A stretch of DNA of 64,000 nt from a virus: IMG/VR virus record IMGVR_UViG_3300046453_000026, positions 1 through 64,000 of that record; one strand, 5' to 3'. The stretch's first letter is position 1; each line of letters opens with the position of its first letter. A program made the position numbers and the translations under genes. This document shows positions 17,947 through 26,295 of this stretch, piece after piece. Under the pieces are notes generated by a model that worked only from the letters and a program-made list of their open reading frames with translations, made no database searches and was not told the DNA's origin.

Positions 17947-19038
17947 TTACAGCGTGAAGTGGCTCGTAATCAGGAAGTTGTTGATCGGCAGGGTAGGCTT
18001 ACCTTCCCATTCGAGGAAGAAGGCCGTTCCGTTCTTGGTGACCTTCAGCGAGTCCGATACGTACCCACTAATCCAGCCTGCCTTCAGGAAGGCTTCGATC
18101 TGCGACACGAGGTCGTTATAGATCGTAACTTCGATGCCAGCCACACCCGCTTTGCCGATGTACTTGTTCTCGAAGTAGGTTACAAGGTTACTGGACATGT
18201 CATCCTTCAGCGTGGACACCGACAGCTCATTCTTGGTCAGGTCTTCAGTGGCGTCGGTTGTGATGCCCTGAACGATACGGAAGCCTACGTTCTGCACCAC
18301 TTCAATCGGCAGGATGTGCGCGGCCAGCAGTTCTTCGATGTCCGCTCCCATGTAGGTTGTTTCCAGCGCTGTGAACTTGACATTTTTGTAGGTCACAGGC
18401 TCCTGCGATGGTAGCCCTGCCCACAAGCCTGCGACTGCTGCGGCCATGTAGTACGAAGGTTTTGCAACCAGCACCCCAGTAGCATCAGGGATCATAGGGC
18501 ACGGAGTTGCAAGTACTGCGCGCTCACTAGCGAAAGTTGCCAGCACCTTCACCGCATCCAGTGTCAGCCCAGTAGCATGGCCGTAGAACGCGCGGCGGCT
18601 ACGACGGTTCTTCACGCTCGACATCAGAGTGACATGCGCGTCGATCTTTGTCAGGACCGCAGCAGTGGTTGTTACAGGCACGATCCCTGCAATAAACTCC
18701 GGCTGCATCAGGTCGATAGCTGCTTGCCATTCGGCGTCCGTAGGCTGAGCTGCGGCCTTCTGCACAGGGGCTACACCGATCAGATCGGCACCGTGTCCCC
18801 ACATCACACGCATAACCTCCAGCAACTCGCCCTCACCGATAGCTGTAGCGGCCTCCTTAGGATCGTTGAAGAACGACACTTTAGTGGTCGGCAACGTGGA
18901 CGAAGCAGGAATTTCCCCTACTACGGCCAGTGTTTTGAGCGCGCCGACAGTTACAGGCGTCATGCCCGAAGTGTCGACTACCGAATACGCACCCGGGCGG
19001 CTGATCTGCGCTCCGCCGAAAGAGATATTAATGGTCAT
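17947..19038 (-). CDS. Tail sheath protein
   Basis: The 363-residue protein is a contractile sheath subunit. It opens with INISFGGAQISRPGAYSVVD, the usual sheath N-terminus, has a Rossmann-like middle (VAVVGEIPASS-type strand, here LKTLAVVGEIPASS), a KNRRSRRAFYGHATG segment and ends with the strand PTLPINNFLITSHFTL that donates to the neighbouring subunit. At 363 residues it is a short, minimal sheath. It contains no copy of the 9-mer. AGAGGGGGTAAAC precedes the ATG. The tube gene follows at 56 bp. Confidence 0.92.
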   Translation of the reverse strand: MTINISFGGAQISRPGAYSVVDTSGMTPVTVGALKTLAVVGEIPASSTLPTTKVSFFNDPKEAATAIGEGELLEVMRVMWGHGADLIGVAPVQKAAAQPTDAEWQAAIDLMQPEFIAGIVPVTTTAAVLTKIDAHVTLMSSVKNRRSRRAFYGHATGLTLDAVKVLATFASERAVLATPCPMIPDATGVLVAKPSYYMAAAVAGLWAGLPSQEPVTYKNVKFTALETTYMGADIEELLAAHILPIEVVQNVGFRIVQGITTDATEDLTKNELSVSTLKDDMSSNLVTYFENKYIGKAGVAGIEVTIYNDLVSQIEAFLKAGWISGYVSDSLKVTKNGTAFFLEWEGKPTLPINNFLITSHFTL

Positions 19039-19054
19039 GGCTGTTTACCCCCTC

Positions 19055-19342
19055 TTAGGAATATGTTCTGTTGGATTGGGCTTCGAGCTGCTTTGCCCAA
19101 TCCTCTTCCGTCTGCGGCACGAGTCCGCCCTGATTGGCGTTGGCCTCGTAAACGAAGCTCGCGACCAGCCCGGGATTCACTCTATGACGTTTCAGGTATT
19201 CGTCCAGCGTAATCTTATCAGCTTCGGAAGCTGGCGTCGATACTACATTTTCCGACTCTTCCTGACCTTCCGAAGCATGAATGCCGTCGATCTTTGGCAG
19301 GTCTTGTGGCTCTTGCGCTACGCGCTTTTTTGCTGTCGTCAT
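19055..19342 (-). CDS. Small charged protein before the sheath gene
   Basis: This 95-residue protein is hydrophilic, with an N-terminal Lys/Gln-rich part, an acidic Ser/Glu middle and the helical end LDEYLKRHRVNPGLVASFVYEAN. The last part has the look of a short helix-turn domain but I recognise no family. It overlaps the upstream tail completion gene by 4 bp (ATGA-type coupling) and precedes the sheath, so a neck or tail-terminator role is possible. Confidence 0.58.
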   Translation of the reverse strand: MTTAKKRVAQEPQDLPKIDGIHASEGQEESENVVSTPASEADKITLDEYLKRHRVNPGLVASFVYEANANQGGLVPQTEEDWAKQLEAQSNRTYS

Positions 19343-19932
19343 GGCGTCTGTCCTCCTATATTAATAGTCGTGGATAGTACGGTGTCGACGGTGATATCGC
19401 TGATAGCTTCGACATTCTCGTAGACTTCGACGTTCATCGGGTTTAGGTATCGCATGGTGATTGCGCTCCAGTAGATTACTAGCGGAGCATTCTGCATCGA
19501 GCTATCCTGCTCGTCCCGGCCGCCGCCCAAGGTAACGTTTATCAGTCCCTTTTGCACGAGGGGCAGGCGGATGGCGAACAGCACGGCCTTGACCACGTTG
19601 TACAGTTCATCGCGCTTGTCCGCGTTGGTGTGCCACACGCGTACCTCGACAGCTTCAGAAAAGAAAGTTCCCTGCTCTGTGACGTACACTTTCGTGGTGC
19701 TGTTGTAGTCCTGTCCATGGTGGTCACCAATGGACTGATTTGACTCGTCGTCGCTTATCCGGTTGATGCCGATACACGGCATCTCGGTGTGCGTCTGCGG
19801 GTCCGACTTTATCACCTTCACAGCACCAAAGTTAAACTTCGGAAGTGTAGACTTTAGCGCCTGCACCAGTTCCTCTTTAACGTCGACCGTTTTAAAGTCG
19901 AAGTCCATTGTACCGATTTCCCAGTTCATCAT
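19339..19932 (-). CDS. Neck / tail-terminator-like protein
   Basis: The 197-residue protein lies between a gp10-like minor tail gene and the sheath region, the place of tail-terminator or neck proteins. It shows alternating strand and helix (EELVQALKSTLPKFNFG, VKVIKSDPQTHTEMPCIGI, VYVTEQGTFFSEAVEVRVW, RDELYNVVKAVLFAIRL), a pattern like the ferredoxin-like tail terminators. No sequence signature is decisive. It starts at an ATG after GAGAGGG. Confidence 0.6.
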   Translation of the reverse strand: MMNWEIGTMDFDFKTVDVKEELVQALKSTLPKFNFGAVKVIKSDPQTHTEMPCIGINRISDDESNQSIGDHHGQDYNSTTKVYVTEQGTFFSEAVEVRVWHTNADKRDELYNVVKAVLFAIRLPLVQKGLINVTLGGGRDEQDSSMQNAPLVIYWSAITMRYLNPMNVEVYENVEAISDITVDTVLSTTINIGGQTP

Positions 19933-19934
19933 GG

Positions 19935-20780
19935 TTAACCCTCTCCAAGCCCCATAAAGTATAAGTCCATCTCGAACCCTCTACGCACAAGCGCAAGCAC
20001 TTCCTCGCGGGTGTTCTCGACGACCGCTTCCCGGATAGGGCGCGGCTTGACGCCGGGATGCTGCCAAGCCTTCGGATCGGAGTTCTCTGACAACCTTCGG
20101 AAGGTCATGTACTGGCTGTGCCCCGACTGGCCCATCTTCGCCATCCCGCTGAACTGCCCAGTTTTCCATGTGTACCCGGCCCCCGGATGCGCCCCTGAGT
20201 GGCTACGTTGCCCTTCGGAAGATTTCCCAAGCTTGCCACCCCATGTGTATCGGTTCGTTCCGGCTGCGGACCCCAGCTCGCCGTTGCGTCTGCTATATCC
20301 CAGATTCTTGGCTGCGTCGTATATGTGCTGCGGCATAGGTGCCATCGTGACGGTTCCCGGCGTGCCGTGCCGGAACGGGATAGTGATAAACCGTTTTCCG
20401 TCCTTGCCGATCCTCGCCTTGGGGGAAGCCAGCATCTTGGCTTTCATGTCCCGTGGTTGGGAACCGCTCTCGATGATCGCCCCGGTTGGGCTGGTCGTGA
20501 AGACCTCACCCGTCATGTCCTCCGGGAAACGTAAACCGTCCTCGATGCTGCGGACGTAGGCCCCGGAAACACTATTGATGCGGAAGGTACCGCCGCTGAA
20601 GGATACCGTTGCGCCCTGTGCGTACTGAATCCACGTTCGTTGTATTACGTCCCTCGTTGCTTCTCTGACAGCCGCCGCAGTGTAGGGGAGCGCACCTGCT
20701 CCGCCTGTACGTGCCCTATCCAGCTTCTTCAGTATCTCGCCAATGTTCGGAAGGTCAGAAGAGATAGTAATTAGGCTCAT
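19935..20780 (-). CDS. Minor tail / neck protein, HK97 gp10-like
   Basis: The 281-residue protein has an N-terminal helix with ISSDLPNIGEILKKLDRA and an alanine-rich stretch AAAVREATRDVIQRTW, as in HK97-gp10-like head-tail joining proteins where a helix is followed by QxxAPxxTGxLRxSI-type strands. The middle is Gly/Ser-rich. Its start overlaps the end of the previous gene by 4 bp. The likely role is joining head and tail. Confidence 0.6.
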   Translation of the reverse strand: MSLITISSDLPNIGEILKKLDRARTGGAGALPYTAAAVREATRDVIQRTWIQYAQGATVSFSGGTFRINSVSGAYVRSIEDGLRFPEDMTGEVFTTSPTGAIIESGSQPRDMKAKMLASPKARIGKDGKRFITIPFRHGTPGTVTMAPMPQHIYDAAKNLGYSRRNGELGSAAGTNRYTWGGKLGKSSEGQRSHSGAHPGAGYTWKTGQFSGMAKMGQSGHSQYMTFRRLSENSDPKAWQHPGVKPRPIREAVVENTREEVLALVRRGFEMDLYFMGLGEG

Positions 20781-21511
20781 TTCGGCTCGAATCCTCCGGC
20801 ACGGTAGCGCAGAGCTACGTAGCGCGGCAGAAGTTGACCGTCTTGGTAGCGAGGCTTCGGAAGTGTAGTAAGCACTGTAAACACGGGCCGATGCTTATAC
20901 ACTACGCTGTAGTGCTCACCCTCCTGTGGTGCTACGCCTCCCGCCTTCCATCGGATGACGTTTCCTTCGTTGGTGAAGTCCTTACCCAGCCTGTACACTA
21001 CTTGCTCCCCGGTACTGGGGTTGACAGTACGTACATGCTGGATGCTCAGCACCTCTTCGTTTAGCAAGGTGTCCGCAGGTCGCATGTAGATAGCCTTTCC
21101 CTTTATGAGCACTTCGGAAGTCTTATAGTCATCGTCGAGTACGGTGATCAAGTCATACATACTGACGTTATATAGAGGAACGTCCTCGAAGTCGGTACGG
21201 CTGAAGGTTCCCCCTTCGGAGCGTCGCCAGTACCGCTTCGGCACGGACATCACGGCATCTCCGATATGGAACATCCCGGCCATATCCTCGAAGTCTCCGT
21301 TTTGAGTAATGCTTGTGAGCAGCACGCGCCCGATGATCGGAGGGCTGTAGGTGTACCCTTTGCCGCCGCACACCTTGCACTCGTACACAGGCTGGCCGCT
21401 GTCAAGGTTCCAGCAAGCGCACATCAGCGCCTCCTGCCATGCTACGTCCCGTCCCCGGCGTTGTATCATGGTCTCGAACTTCTCGGCGTGAATCTTAACT
21501 TCAGGCGACAT
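20777..21511 (-). CDS. Head-tail connector protein with a Cys cluster
   Basis: The ATG at 21511 is preceded by GAGAGGGGTGAGG; a GTG nine bases upstream would sit on top of the ribosome site. The 244-residue product has CACWN and YECKVCGGKGYTYSP near its N-terminus, a CxxCGGxG zinc-finger-like pattern, followed by a beta-rich body (YLNEEVLSIQHVRTVNPS-type strands). Position between a connector and a gp10-like protein suggests a neck component. I cannot name the family. Confidence 0.58.
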   Translation of the reverse strand: MSPEVKIHAEKFETMIQRRGRDVAWQEALMCACWNLDSGQPVYECKVCGGKGYTYSPPIIGRVLLTSITQNGDFEDMAGMFHIGDAVMSVPKRYWRRSEGGTFSRTDFEDVPLYNVSMYDLITVLDDDYKTSEVLIKGKAIYMRPADTLLNEEVLSIQHVRTVNPSTGEQVVYRLGKDFTNEGNVIRWKAGGVAPQEGEHYSVVYKHRPVFTVLTTLPKPRYQDGQLLPRYVALRYRAGGFEPK

Positions 21512-21526
21512 GGTCCTCACCCCTCT

Positions 21527-22378
21527 CTATACCATCGTTATTCCGCGTTCGGTACCACGGGCGTCTGCCCCTTTTGGATCAAAAAAGGCATCCACGGCAT
21601 CCTGAAAATTCTTCATTTGTGCTTGGAACAGCGTAGCTGTTGCGGACGCTGTCGTCCCGTAGGACTCAGAAAGCCCGTCGATGGACGTTGAAGCGTTCGT
21701 AATCCCCCGCTGCCGGGCGTTGCCTGTAATTCCCAGCGCGTCGACTGCTACCATCTTGGCAACGATGTTTCGGATATCTGTAGGAATCTTACCTAGCCCA
21801 TATCCGGCAACATAACTGATATACAGCATCTGAGGCACGTTACCCTGAATAGCTCCCGTGATGAACGGGTACCCCGTCAGAGTTCCGCCTGCCATGTTGA
21901 ATATCGAAGGGTCTCCGGCGTAGGGCACAATGTGTACCTGCCCGTTTCGCTTGTAGAGCTTCAGCCACTCTGGGCGCTCCAAGAAGTCCATAATGATCTG
22001 GCCGTTTGGAAGGACAAGCTTGTACTCCAATAGCTTAAGCACTGGACGCTCTCGGAGCTGCTGGAATCCGTACTGTACCCACGCTCGTGCGTCGTAGTCG
22101 TACGGTGGCTCTTCCCGGTCGTAGTCCTCACCCTCGACAAGGCCGCGCGCTTCTGCCTCTGCTACGATTACAGTAGGCTTCAGCGGAATGCCCAGCCTGC
22201 GCTCTACCTCTGTAGCCTTTGCGTCGATCATGTTCTGAAGGTCCTCGTCTTCGAGTCCATCTCCGAACTCGTCCGTGAGTTCGATCCCTGCGCACCAGCG
22301 CGTCCGTATCTCGTCCGGGGTAGGCAGGTTCGTCTCAGCGTATTTTGTGAGCTTCGGAAGTACAGGAATGATAACCAT
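21527..22378 (-). CDS. Head-tail adaptor (connector) protein
   Basis: The 283-residue protein follows the capsid genes. It has an N-terminal helical part with LPTPDEIRTRWCAGIELTDE and DEDLQNMIDAKATEVERRLGI, which resembles head-tail adaptor proteins that bind the portal, then a strand region and a helical C-terminus (RNIVAKMVAVDALGITGNA). The predicted role is to extend the portal channel. AAGGTGATG precedes the ATG. Confidence 0.62.
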   Translation of the reverse strand: MVIIPVLPKLTKYAETNLPTPDEIRTRWCAGIELTDEFGDGLEDEDLQNMIDAKATEVERRLGIPLKPTVIVAEAEARGLVEGEDYDREEPPYDYDARAWVQYGFQQLRERPVLKLLEYKLVLPNGQIIMDFLERPEWLKLYKRNGQVHIVPYAGDPSIFNMAGGTLTGYPFITGAIQGNVPQMLYISYVAGYGLGKIPTDIRNIVAKMVAVDALGITGNARQRGITNASTSIDGLSESYGTTASATATLFQAQMKNFQDAVDAFFDPKGADARGTERGITMV

Positions 22379-22387
22379 GTCATCACC

Positions 22388-22657
22388 TTACATTCTGTAG
22401 GCGACGACCGTAACGGCCGCGTCTGCTTTAAAGTTGTATACAGCCATCGGGACGACCTTTGTCACCCCTGCTTTGATCGGAATACCATCTACCCCTGCCG
22501 CGACAGGGTCCCCGGTTGTAGGATTGATGGCATTTGGATAGAACAGGGTATCGGTAGCACTGTCCACTTCGAGGTAGATGTACGCCCCATGAGTGTCCAG
22601 TACGCCGAAGGTTTGCGCCGTGATGACCTTATGTGATCTAAATCCTACGTTCAGCAT
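22388..22657 (-). CDS. Small structural protein next to the capsid gene
   Basis: This 89-residue protein is a compact beta-rich chain (FGVLDTHGAYIYLEVDSATD, then VTKVVPMAVYNFKADAAVTV) without Cys or membrane segments. It follows the capsid and acidic-tail genes and has AAGGAGCTG upstream. A capsid decoration or cement protein is a fair guess from size and location, not from sequence identity. Confidence 0.55.
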   Translation of the reverse strand: MLNVGFRSHKVITAQTFGVLDTHGAYIYLEVDSATDTLFYPNAINPTTGDPVAAGVDGIPIKAGVTKVVPMAVYNFKADAAVTVVAYRM

Positions 22658-22674
22658 AGGTCGTCAGCTCCTTC

Positions 22675-23052
22675 TTATCTCTTAGCCGCAGGGCGGGCAG
22701 GTGCAGTGCGTTTCGGTGCAGCAGGCGCCACTACTTCAGCAGCAGGTTCAGCAGCAGGTTCAGCAGCAGCAGGCTCTACTTCAGGCTCTGCGGCTGCTTC
22801 CTCAGGAGCCACTGGAGAGTATCCTGCTTCGTCCTCTTGTTGATCGCTCTCGTCGTCCTTAGTTTGATCATCTCCGTCTTCGGAAGGCTCTTCCGGGGCT
22901 TCCAGCGCACGGTATTCGTGCGAAAGCTCTGTAAGGACCTCGGCTACCGCGTCGGATACGTCCGCTACGCCGCCCTCGTCAAATTCAACCAGCTCGCCTG
23001 CCACTCTAACGTTCTCGGGGAACTCCCCGAAGTGCTTCTGAAATTTTGGCAT
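22675..23052 (-). CDS. Acidic, Ala/Pro/Glu-repeat capsid-associated protein
   Basis: The first ~55 residues (HFGEFPENVRVAGELVEFDE) form a short beta segment like those of head fibre or YqbF-type proteins. The rest is disordered: a strongly acidic stretch, then repeats of AEPAAEP (encoded by 12-bp direct repeats near 22736-22790) and a basic PKRTAPARPAAKR tail. The gene is separated from the capsid gene by a terminator. It may decorate the head or bind capsid through its tail. Confidence 0.58.
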   Translation of the reverse strand: MPKFQKHFGEFPENVRVAGELVEFDEGGVADVSDAVAEVLTELSHEYRALEAPEEPSEDGDDQTKDDESDQQEDEAGYSPVAPEEAAAEPEVEPAAAEPAAEPAAEVVAPAAPKRTAPARPAAKR

Positions 23053-23086
23053 TTATACCGCTCCTTTTTAGTGGGTTTATAGATGC

Positions 23087-23121
23087 AAAAAGGAAGGGCT
23101 TGGACTAGCCCATGCCCTTCC
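23087..23121 (-). terminator. Intrinsic terminator after the major capsid gene
   Basis: On the minus strand GGAAGGGC pairs with GCCCTTCC across a 14-nt loop and is followed by UUUUUGC (A tract 23087-23091). It lies 19 bp after the capsid stop. Partial read-through would reduce expression of the tail genes relative to the capsid protein. Confidence 0.88.
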
Positions 23122-23140
23122 TCGTTGTTGTATGGCCGTC

Positions 23141-24619
23141 TTATCGAGCGACTGGCTTCACAGTACCAAAGCTTGTTTGGCCGTAGACCGGACCGAACAG
23201 TTCGCGGTTGCTGTTGAGTCCCAGCGTTCCGATGTTCTTGATTACGACGATGCGGCGCGGGTTGTACACCTGCACCATGCCGTACATCAGGATCATGAAG
23301 CGCTCGGAGGCGGAGATACGAGCCAGCGGGAGCTTCATCAGCGGAGCGAGCTGCTTGAACGTCAGAACGTTCTCGCTGTCGTTGTCGATCAGCACAGCCG
23401 TGTGGGTGCCCGGAATATCGAAGTTGCGGTCAGGGATCACTTGGGATGCACCAGCCACAGCCTTGATTTCGAAAGCGTACAGCGCGTTTGCCGGGTTATT
23501 TGTGTAACCACGGTACACACGATACGTCAGGGCAACAGGGTCAGACACTACGCTGTTAATCTTCAGATCAACGCGTTGGCCTGCTGTAGTGGTCTGTCCA
23601 GCACCACCTACATACAGTGGTGCAGATTCGCCTGCACTGTTCTTCGCGGTTACGAAGTAGTGGTACGTACCTGCTGCCAGTTTGGAGGTAGCGTCTGCTG
23701 CTGCCGCAGTTGGAGCTGTTGCATCGCCTGTAGGGACAGCAGGTGCTCCTTTTGCCGACACAGCGGGCGGCGCAGTCTCAGGCTTCAGGAACGTGTTGTT
23801 CATGAAGTTGATGTCTGCGGTGTTCGCGGAGTAACCACGGACAGGTGCACCCAGTGTAGCAGAGTCACCAACTCCGATACGTTGACGTCCGGCAGGCCCA
23901 GTCAGGAGCTTCGAGAAGTCCTTGTGCACTTGGTTCGTCAAGTGGAGGTCAAGGGATTGACCGCCATAGTTATCAGCGATGATAGTTGCGATATCTTCCA
24001 GCGTATTCTCGTCCAGAGGGAGACCCTGCATGTCGATAATGTGCTGGTTGGCGTAGTTTTTGCCGGAAACGAAGTTCCGTACCTGCGCGATAACGCCGTC
24101 GAATGCCAGAGGGTCCAGTGCGGAATCCGCAAAGTACAATTGACGTTCGAGCTGCGTCAGGAGCCACAGTGTGCCTGCTTGGGTCTGCTGCGCGACGATA
24201 TCACCGATAGTGTTACGCACGAGCGTAGCCGGATGGGTGATGACGCGAGTAGTACCCAAGAACTTCACGTACTGGGCTTGACGCACGAAGTTGGAATCTT
24301 CTTCGCCCGGCAGACCGCCTTCGGTGAAGAACGGGGAAGACTTACCACCATAGCTGTCCAGCACGTTGAATTCTTCAACGGTGTTGAACGCTTGTTTCTT
24401 GCCGATGCTGTTCCAGAACTTGATGTGTTTCTGCTGTGCAGTAACAACCTTCAGTGTTCCTTCCAGCGATTGCGGGCGAATCGCGGACATGTCCGCATAT
24501 GCGCCATTGCCGTATGCTTCGCCGTCTTGGCCTGTGCCAAGGGCTTTATTCAGCTCTTCAAGCTCTGATAGAGAGTTCTGTCCGAAGCCGATCTCTCCCA
24601 CGTCTGCTACTTGTACCAT
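23141..24619 (-). CDS. Major capsid protein with Ig-like insertion
   Basis: The 492-residue protein is the major head subunit. The N-terminal arm (LKVVTAQQKHIKFWNSIGKK), the middle with DLHLTNQVHKDFSKLL and the C-terminal MYGMVQVYNPRRIVVIKNIG match large-phage HK97-fold capsid proteins. Between about residues 285 and 395 there is an inserted Ala/Thr-rich domain with AGTYHYFVTAKNSAGESAP and VALTYRVYRGY, the classic fibronectin-III/Ig-like strand pattern, probably displayed on the capsid surface. It lies after the protease-scaffold gene, and no copy of the 9-mer interrupts it. AAAGGGGG precedes the ATG and a terminator follows. Confidence 0.92.
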   Translation of the reverse strand: MVQVADVGEIGFGQNSLSELEELNKALGTGQDGEAYGNGAYADMSAIRPQSLEGTLKVVTAQQKHIKFWNSIGKKQAFNTVEEFNVLDSYGGKSSPFFTEGGLPGEEDSNFVRQAQYVKFLGTTRVITHPATLVRNTIGDIVAQQTQAGTLWLLTQLERQLYFADSALDPLAFDGVIAQVRNFVSGKNYANQHIIDMQGLPLDENTLEDIATIIADNYGGQSLDLHLTNQVHKDFSKLLTGPAGRQRIGVGDSATLGAPVRGYSANTADINFMNNTFLKPETAPPAVSAKGAPAVPTGDATAPTAAAADATSKLAAGTYHYFVTAKNSAGESAPLYVGGAGQTTTAGQRVDLKINSVVSDPVALTYRVYRGYTNNPANALYAFEIKAVAGASQVIPDRNFDIPGTHTAVLIDNDSENVLTFKQLAPLMKLPLARISASERFMILMYGMVQVYNPRRIVVIKNIGTLGLNSNRELFGPVYGQTSFGTVKPVAR

Positions 24620-24649
24620 GGCTCTGTTCCCCCTTTGTGTGCTTGCGAC

Positions 24650-26272
24650 CTATTCAAGCCCAAGCTCTTGTTTAATGTCCGACGTAAGTCGAAGTTGCTC
24701 GAAAGGTGTACCACCCTCGTAGCGCATGATCTCCGTACCGATCCCCATGTTTCCGGCTTCAAAGGACTTGTTCAGTACTTCCATGACGCGGCTGCGCGTC
24801 AGCGGTGCACCGTTACCCTTGTCCATGGACTTGGTGATGGTTTGGACCTCACGCTGGTTGACGACGCCTTTACGACCCACTGGGGTGCTCAGGACTGTAT
24901 CCAAGGACTTCCGAAGCTCTTCGTTATCGGAAGATAGCTCGTCCATCCGGGATGCCATAGTCTGTACGAGTCCGCCAAGCGACGTCAGCGCATTCACCAC
25001 TGCTCCCTGCTGCTTCGCAACATGGCTCAGAGACTTCTGAAGGCCGTCGACGTTAAAGCCGAACTCTTCAGCGATGTCCTGCAAGAAACCGGACACGTCG
25101 AACGCTTGCTGTTGCGTCTTACCCAGTGACTTTGCGAAATCCGTGGTTAGCGCCTTCTTCAAGTCGCCCTTTTCCTCGTCTTCCTCTTCGTCCTCGCCCT
25201 TTTCCTCGTCTTGGTTGTCGTCGTCGCCATCTTCCTCGTCTTGGTTGTCGTCGTCTTGGTCATCAGCTCCGTGCGCCTTGATTAGCTCTTCCTCTTCCTC
25301 GTCGGCAGTCTCCAATGACTTCCGAAGTTCTTCAAGGTCGGTATCAAGCTGCACTGCTGCTTTTGCCTGTGCTGCTGTTGGCATGTTGTCACCTCCAATT
25401 TTCCCGAATAGGGATTTTAGGACCGGGTACCTCTCGGAGATGTACGCCGCGTACTGACACGCTTCGTCGTAGTCCAGCCCGCCGTGGCGACCGTACAGGT
25501 ATGCACCCATTCCAGCCTCCGCTGCCGTGCCTACTACGAAAGACTTCCGAAGGTCCTTGTCCTTCATATGGTCGTGGACAAACGAACGAAAGAGCTTAAT
25601 CCATCTCTCCTGCTCGTCTTCGGTGCTCTTCGCACCTCCCTCGACCGACTGAGGCATGACTTCCGCCATCCCTGCTGTGTCGAGCGACTTGTCGACCATG
25701 TTGATCTCCACTTCGTGGTCTTTAGAGAAGGACTTTGCCAGCTCTGCCCACGTCATGGTGTTCACCGGGTTCATCGTAAGCACGACGTTCCGAAGTACAG
25801 ACTTCAGAATCTTCCCAGTCTTACGGTCTCGCTCCTTGACGCCTCCCTCGATAGACCAGCCCATAGTCCGCTTGGTGTGAGACTTTTTCAGGTCTTCGAT
25901 GGCCGTTACCGCTTGCTTTGCCAGCTCGCGATTCTGGAATAGCCGTCCTTTCACGTAAATACCGTTTACGGACTTCTGAAGCGTAGGGTGGGTGAACTGT
26001 CCGACCCTAACTTCCAGCGGTTCCCCGATGAACTGGTTGGGGCTATTGCCGTGCTCGTACTTAATCCATCCTTTCGTCAGGAAGTACGAGCAGTCCATGC
26101 CTTCCGGCGTGATGGAGTCTTCTTCTTCGTCCTTTACGTCCGAAGTCATGACCCCTTGGACTATCCAGTCACCGTTCGCGTCCACTTCTACCGACTTCAG
26201 AAGGTCAGTGTCTTCGATAGGCACCCACACGCGATAGGAGTCCGGTAGGACATTTACTGGTGTGTCAGCCAC
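24650..26272 (-). CDS. Prohead protease fused to scaffold (XkdF-like serine protease)
   Basis: I start at the GTG at 26272 (GGGAAGGTGAG upstream); the longer frame would run through the structured RNA. The 540-residue product has an XkdF-type serine protease domain at residues 1-185 with KYEHGN (His74) and MGWSIEGG (Ser140). A helical region follows, then a run of Asp/Glu with DDNQDEE repeats at about 322-375 and a long coiled coil at about 400-480, as in scaffold proteins. It would drive prohead assembly and then cleave itself and packaged proteins. The sequence is full of Leu-x-Lys-Ser peptides (LLKS, LKKS, LQKS, LRKS), partly encoded by the 9-mer. Confidence 0.87.
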   Translation of the reverse strand: MADTPVNVLPDSYRVWVPIEDTDLLKSVEVDANGDWIVQGVMTSDVKDEEEDSITPEGMDCSYFLTKGWIKYEHGNSPNQFIGEPLEVRVGQFTHPTLQKSVNGIYVKGRLFQNRELAKQAVTAIEDLKKSHTKRTMGWSIEGGVKERDRKTGKILKSVLRNVVLTMNPVNTMTWAELAKSFSKDHEVEINMVDKSLDTAGMAEVMPQSVEGGAKSTEDEQERWIKLFRSFVHDHMKDKDLRKSFVVGTAAEAGMGAYLYGRHGGLDYDEACQYAAYISERYPVLKSLFGKIGGDNMPTAAQAKAAVQLDTDLEELRKSLETADEEEEELIKAHGADDQDDDNQDEEDGDDDNQDEEKGEDEEEDEEKGDLKKALTTDFAKSLGKTQQQAFDVSGFLQDIAEEFGFNVDGLQKSLSHVAKQQGAVVNALTSLGGLVQTMASRMDELSSDNEELRKSLDTVLSTPVGRKGVVNQREVQTITKSMDKGNGAPLTRSRVMEVLNKSFEAGNMGIGTEIMRYEGGTPFEQLRLTSDIKQELGLE

Positions 26273-26295
26273 TAAGCTCACCTTCCCTTCTAAGC

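Noticed and set aside
22736-22790. Short repeats in the Ala/Pro/Glu gene as a CRISPR array
   Set aside because: They are 12-bp in-frame repeats without unique spacers. No CRISPR array or cas gene is seen anywhere in the window.
23132-24568. A 478-codon plus-strand frame opposite the major capsid gene
   Set aside because: It is the exact shadow of the capsid gene, is Cys/Arg/Val-rich without domain signal and has no ribosome site. The same holds for long plus-strand frames opposite the 2325-residue gene (29049-30647, 31131-32135 and 32253-33971) and others.
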